Assembly: GCA_965223835.1 (NCBI GenBank)
Contig: OZ245023.1
Coordinates: 310,001 to 374,000 of the forward strand
Reading direction: 5' to 3'
Length of the DNA stretch: 64,000 nt
Origin: CAVYXZ01 sp965223835
Lineage (GTDB): Bacteria > Chloroflexota > Anaerolineae > Aggregatilineales > Phototrophicaceae
Shown: piece by piece, positions 62,789 to 64,000 of the stretch
Layout: each line of letters opens with the position of its first letter
Numbering within the stretch: the first letter of the stretch is position 1
Made by a program: the position numbers and the translations under genes
The notes under the pieces: generated by a model
Databases searched by the model: none
Told to the model about the DNA's origin: nothing
What the model saw: the letters and a program-made list of their open reading frames with translations, nothing else

Positions 62789-63725
62789 GTTGCTCACCAC
62801 GCTGCGTGAGCCGATGGAAAACCCATTTTCCAGTCTGCTGTGATTCTACCAATCCCGCCTCACGTAAACGGGCGATATGTGAAGAAATGTTACCGGCGGT
62901 CACACCCAACCGCTCTGCCAGTTCACCGGTGTTCCGGGGGGTTTCCAGCTGTTGCAACACCTGCGCCCGTCCGGCACCCATTGCGGCAGCGAGTGCTGTT
63001 CCCTGTTCTTCAACGGTCTGCCGCCAGAGTCCCCCGCCCCGCACCCCATACGAAATGGTTGGGTAGGCATCCGTTTCCGGCACCGTAAAATCATTCCACA
63101 TGAACACGAGCGGAATCAGCATGAGACCATCACCATCGGGCTTCAAGTGCCCCTCGTGCCGGGTTTCAATCTTTAACTGATTGTCAGCGTAGTGCACCGC
63201 ATGATGCAGATCGTTAAAAAGAACTTCGGGACCTTCGATTGCCAATTGCCGCGCCCGATAAATCACATCGCTCTCCAACACGGCCTGAATACGCGGCCAA
63301 TGATGGGCGAGGGTAAGCTGCCAGTAGCGTTCTAATTCAGCGCACAGTTCGGTCAATGCCGCCGTTGGATCAGACCCAAAATGTTTGATTGCCGGGTCAG
63401 TTGCATCCAGTTGATCCAGGTCCGCAGCGATCTGCTCTGAAGTCGTTTGGCGCAGTCGCTGAAGTTCCGCTGCAAAAGTTGGGCGCGGCGTTTGGGGCCG
63501 GGGCACCAAAAAATTCGCAAAGTGTCCTTCTACTGTGATCAGACTACTGAAGTATGGCATTGACGTATCTTCGAGCGCCAGATTAGCTTCATTAATCCAC
63601 TGGAGATGCACCGCGAATAGCGACGGATTCATCAGCGCCCATTTGCTGGCGGCTAATTCCCATAATGGGCTGAAAGCAAACCGAACATTGCTAAGATCAT
63701 GGGGGGTCAGTTCGATGGTGAGCAT
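62757..63725 (-). CDS. ArsR-type helix-turn-helix regulator with large N-terminal domain
   Basis: This 322-residue protein has a C-terminal winged helix (LETPRNTGELAERLGVTAGN, then SSHIARLREAGLVESQQTGK) of the ArsR group. The first 240 residues (VRFAFSPLWELAASKWALMNP) are as in the DUF5937-type regulators of Actinobacteria and Chloroflexota. A GGAGG site precedes the ATG. The target is unknown; the nearby TIR gene is divergent from it, so it could control that gene. Confidence 0.85.
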   Translation of the reverse strand: MLTIELTPHDLSNVRFAFSPLWELAASKWALMNPSLFAVHLQWINEANLALEDTSMPYFSSLITVEGHFANFLVPRPQTPRPTFAAELQRLRQTTSEQIAADLDQLDATDPAIKHFGSDPTAALTELCAELERYWQLTLAHHWPRIQAVLESDVIYRARQLAIEGPEVLFNDLHHAVHYADNQLKIETRHEGHLKPDGDGLMLIPLVFMWNDFTVPETDAYPTISYGVRGGGLWRQTVEEQGTALAAAMGAGRAQVLQQLETPRNTGELAERLGVTAGNISSHIARLREAGLVESQQTGKWVFHRLTQRGEQLMALFGDDRL

Positions 63726-63879
63726 ACATCCTCCATTGCCTCAGTATAGACCAGGCGACTGGTAACGGCGCTGCGTTCATGATAATTGTAAAATTGGGGC
63801 AGCGGTAATAATCACCAATCTTGGGTAAGATTAGCGTCATTGTTGCAAGAAACCCACTTCACATGGTCAGGGGGGCAGG

Positions 63880-64000
63880 GTGGCACGCATATTTATTAGT
63901 TACAGTCGGGCCGACCGCCAATTTGTCGATGATTTTGTGCCGCTGGTGCGCCGGGTTTACGGGCTGGAACAGGTCTGGTTTGATGATGACATCCCCGGTG
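63880..64000 (+). CDS. TIR domain protein, 5' part only (runs off the window)
   Basis: A GTG with a GGGGGGCAGG site opens a frame reading ARIFISYSRADRQFVDDFV and WFDDDIPG, the start and BB-loop region of a TIR domain. The frame has no stop before the window ends, so the length and the C-terminal partner are unknown. It shares FISYSRAD with the TIR-pentapeptide protein at 28 kb but is otherwise different. TIR proteins of this kind are often NAD-cleaving immune effectors. Confidence 0.8.
   Translation, partial: MARIFISYSRADRQFVDDFVPLVRRVYGLEQVWFDDDIPG

Overview
The window looks like the chromosome of a free-living bacterium of the phylum Chloroflexota, probably class Anaerolineae or a near relative. 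This is inference from gene content: Uma2-family proteins, DinB/ClbS-like bundles, TIR-pentapeptide proteins, very long PAS kinases, a LacI-type sensor fused to a kinase, PKD-rich secreted proteins, a geranylgeranyl-reductase-like flavoprotein, and short palindromic dispersed repeats. There is no rRNA, tRNA or ribosomal-protein gene to fix the taxonomy. GC content is moderately high, genes are mostly monocistronic or in pairs, and many starts have a clear GGAG-type ribosome binding site.

Layout. 0.2-5.9 kb: a PAS histidine kinase, a two-gene GMC dehydrogenase operon, and a kinase that closely resembles APH(9) spectinomycin phosphotransferase. 6.2-8.7 kb: a tiny gene behind a LexA-like box, a Uma2 protein and three DinB-superfamily genes. 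8.9-17 kb: a sugar isomerase-like protein, a membrane-bound isochorismatase-fold pseudoenzyme divergent from a tail-collar protein, a sulfatase, an ABC-2 exporter pair, and small secreted or cytosolic proteins. 17.3-22.4 kb: a 1722-residue kinase with a LacI-type ligand domain and seven PAS domains. 22.4-31.3 kb: secreted and membrane proteins, a receiver-domain remnant, an acetyltransferase, a UDG-fold protein, a TIR-pentapeptide protein, a flavoprotein and a TPR protein. 31.5-40.7 kb: a CehA/McbA metallohydrolase, an acetyltransferase, an eCIS-effector-like protein with a small downstream partner, and a sugar or sugar-acid catabolic group (RraA-like, SDR, aldo/keto reductase, IolE-like isomerase). 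40.8-45.5 kb: a class-C beta-lactamase-fold hydrolase, a slipin plus retron-like reverse transcriptase operon, and an orphan Imm-5-like gene. 45.7-53.7 kb: a 2481-residue secreted copper radical oxidase with 13 PKD and 4 jelly-roll-like modules, plus a small secreted partner. 53.8-64 kb: an O-methyltransferase, a decayed transposase, a DHDPS/Gfo-Idh pair, an ECF sigma factor with an XRE-like protein, secreted proteins including a sorbosone-dehydrogenase-like propeller, a second Uma2 protein, an ArsR-type regulator and a second TIR protein cut by the window end.

How the genes fit together. Most of the window is heterotrophic accessory gene content: uptake and oxidation of sugars and sugar acids, secreted oxidases and hydrolases, and elaborate sensing. 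Scattered through it are candidate conflict genes: the reverse transcriptase/slipin pair, two TIR proteins, the membrane pseudoenzyme, the eCIS-like toxin and the Imm-5-like gene. No complete known defence island, CRISPR array or prophage is present. The strongest candidate for something undescribed is the translationally coupled slipin and retron-like reverse transcriptase pair (42.5-44.2 kb). Next are the eCIS-like toxin candidate, the LexA-box small gene and the copper radical oxidase giant protein.
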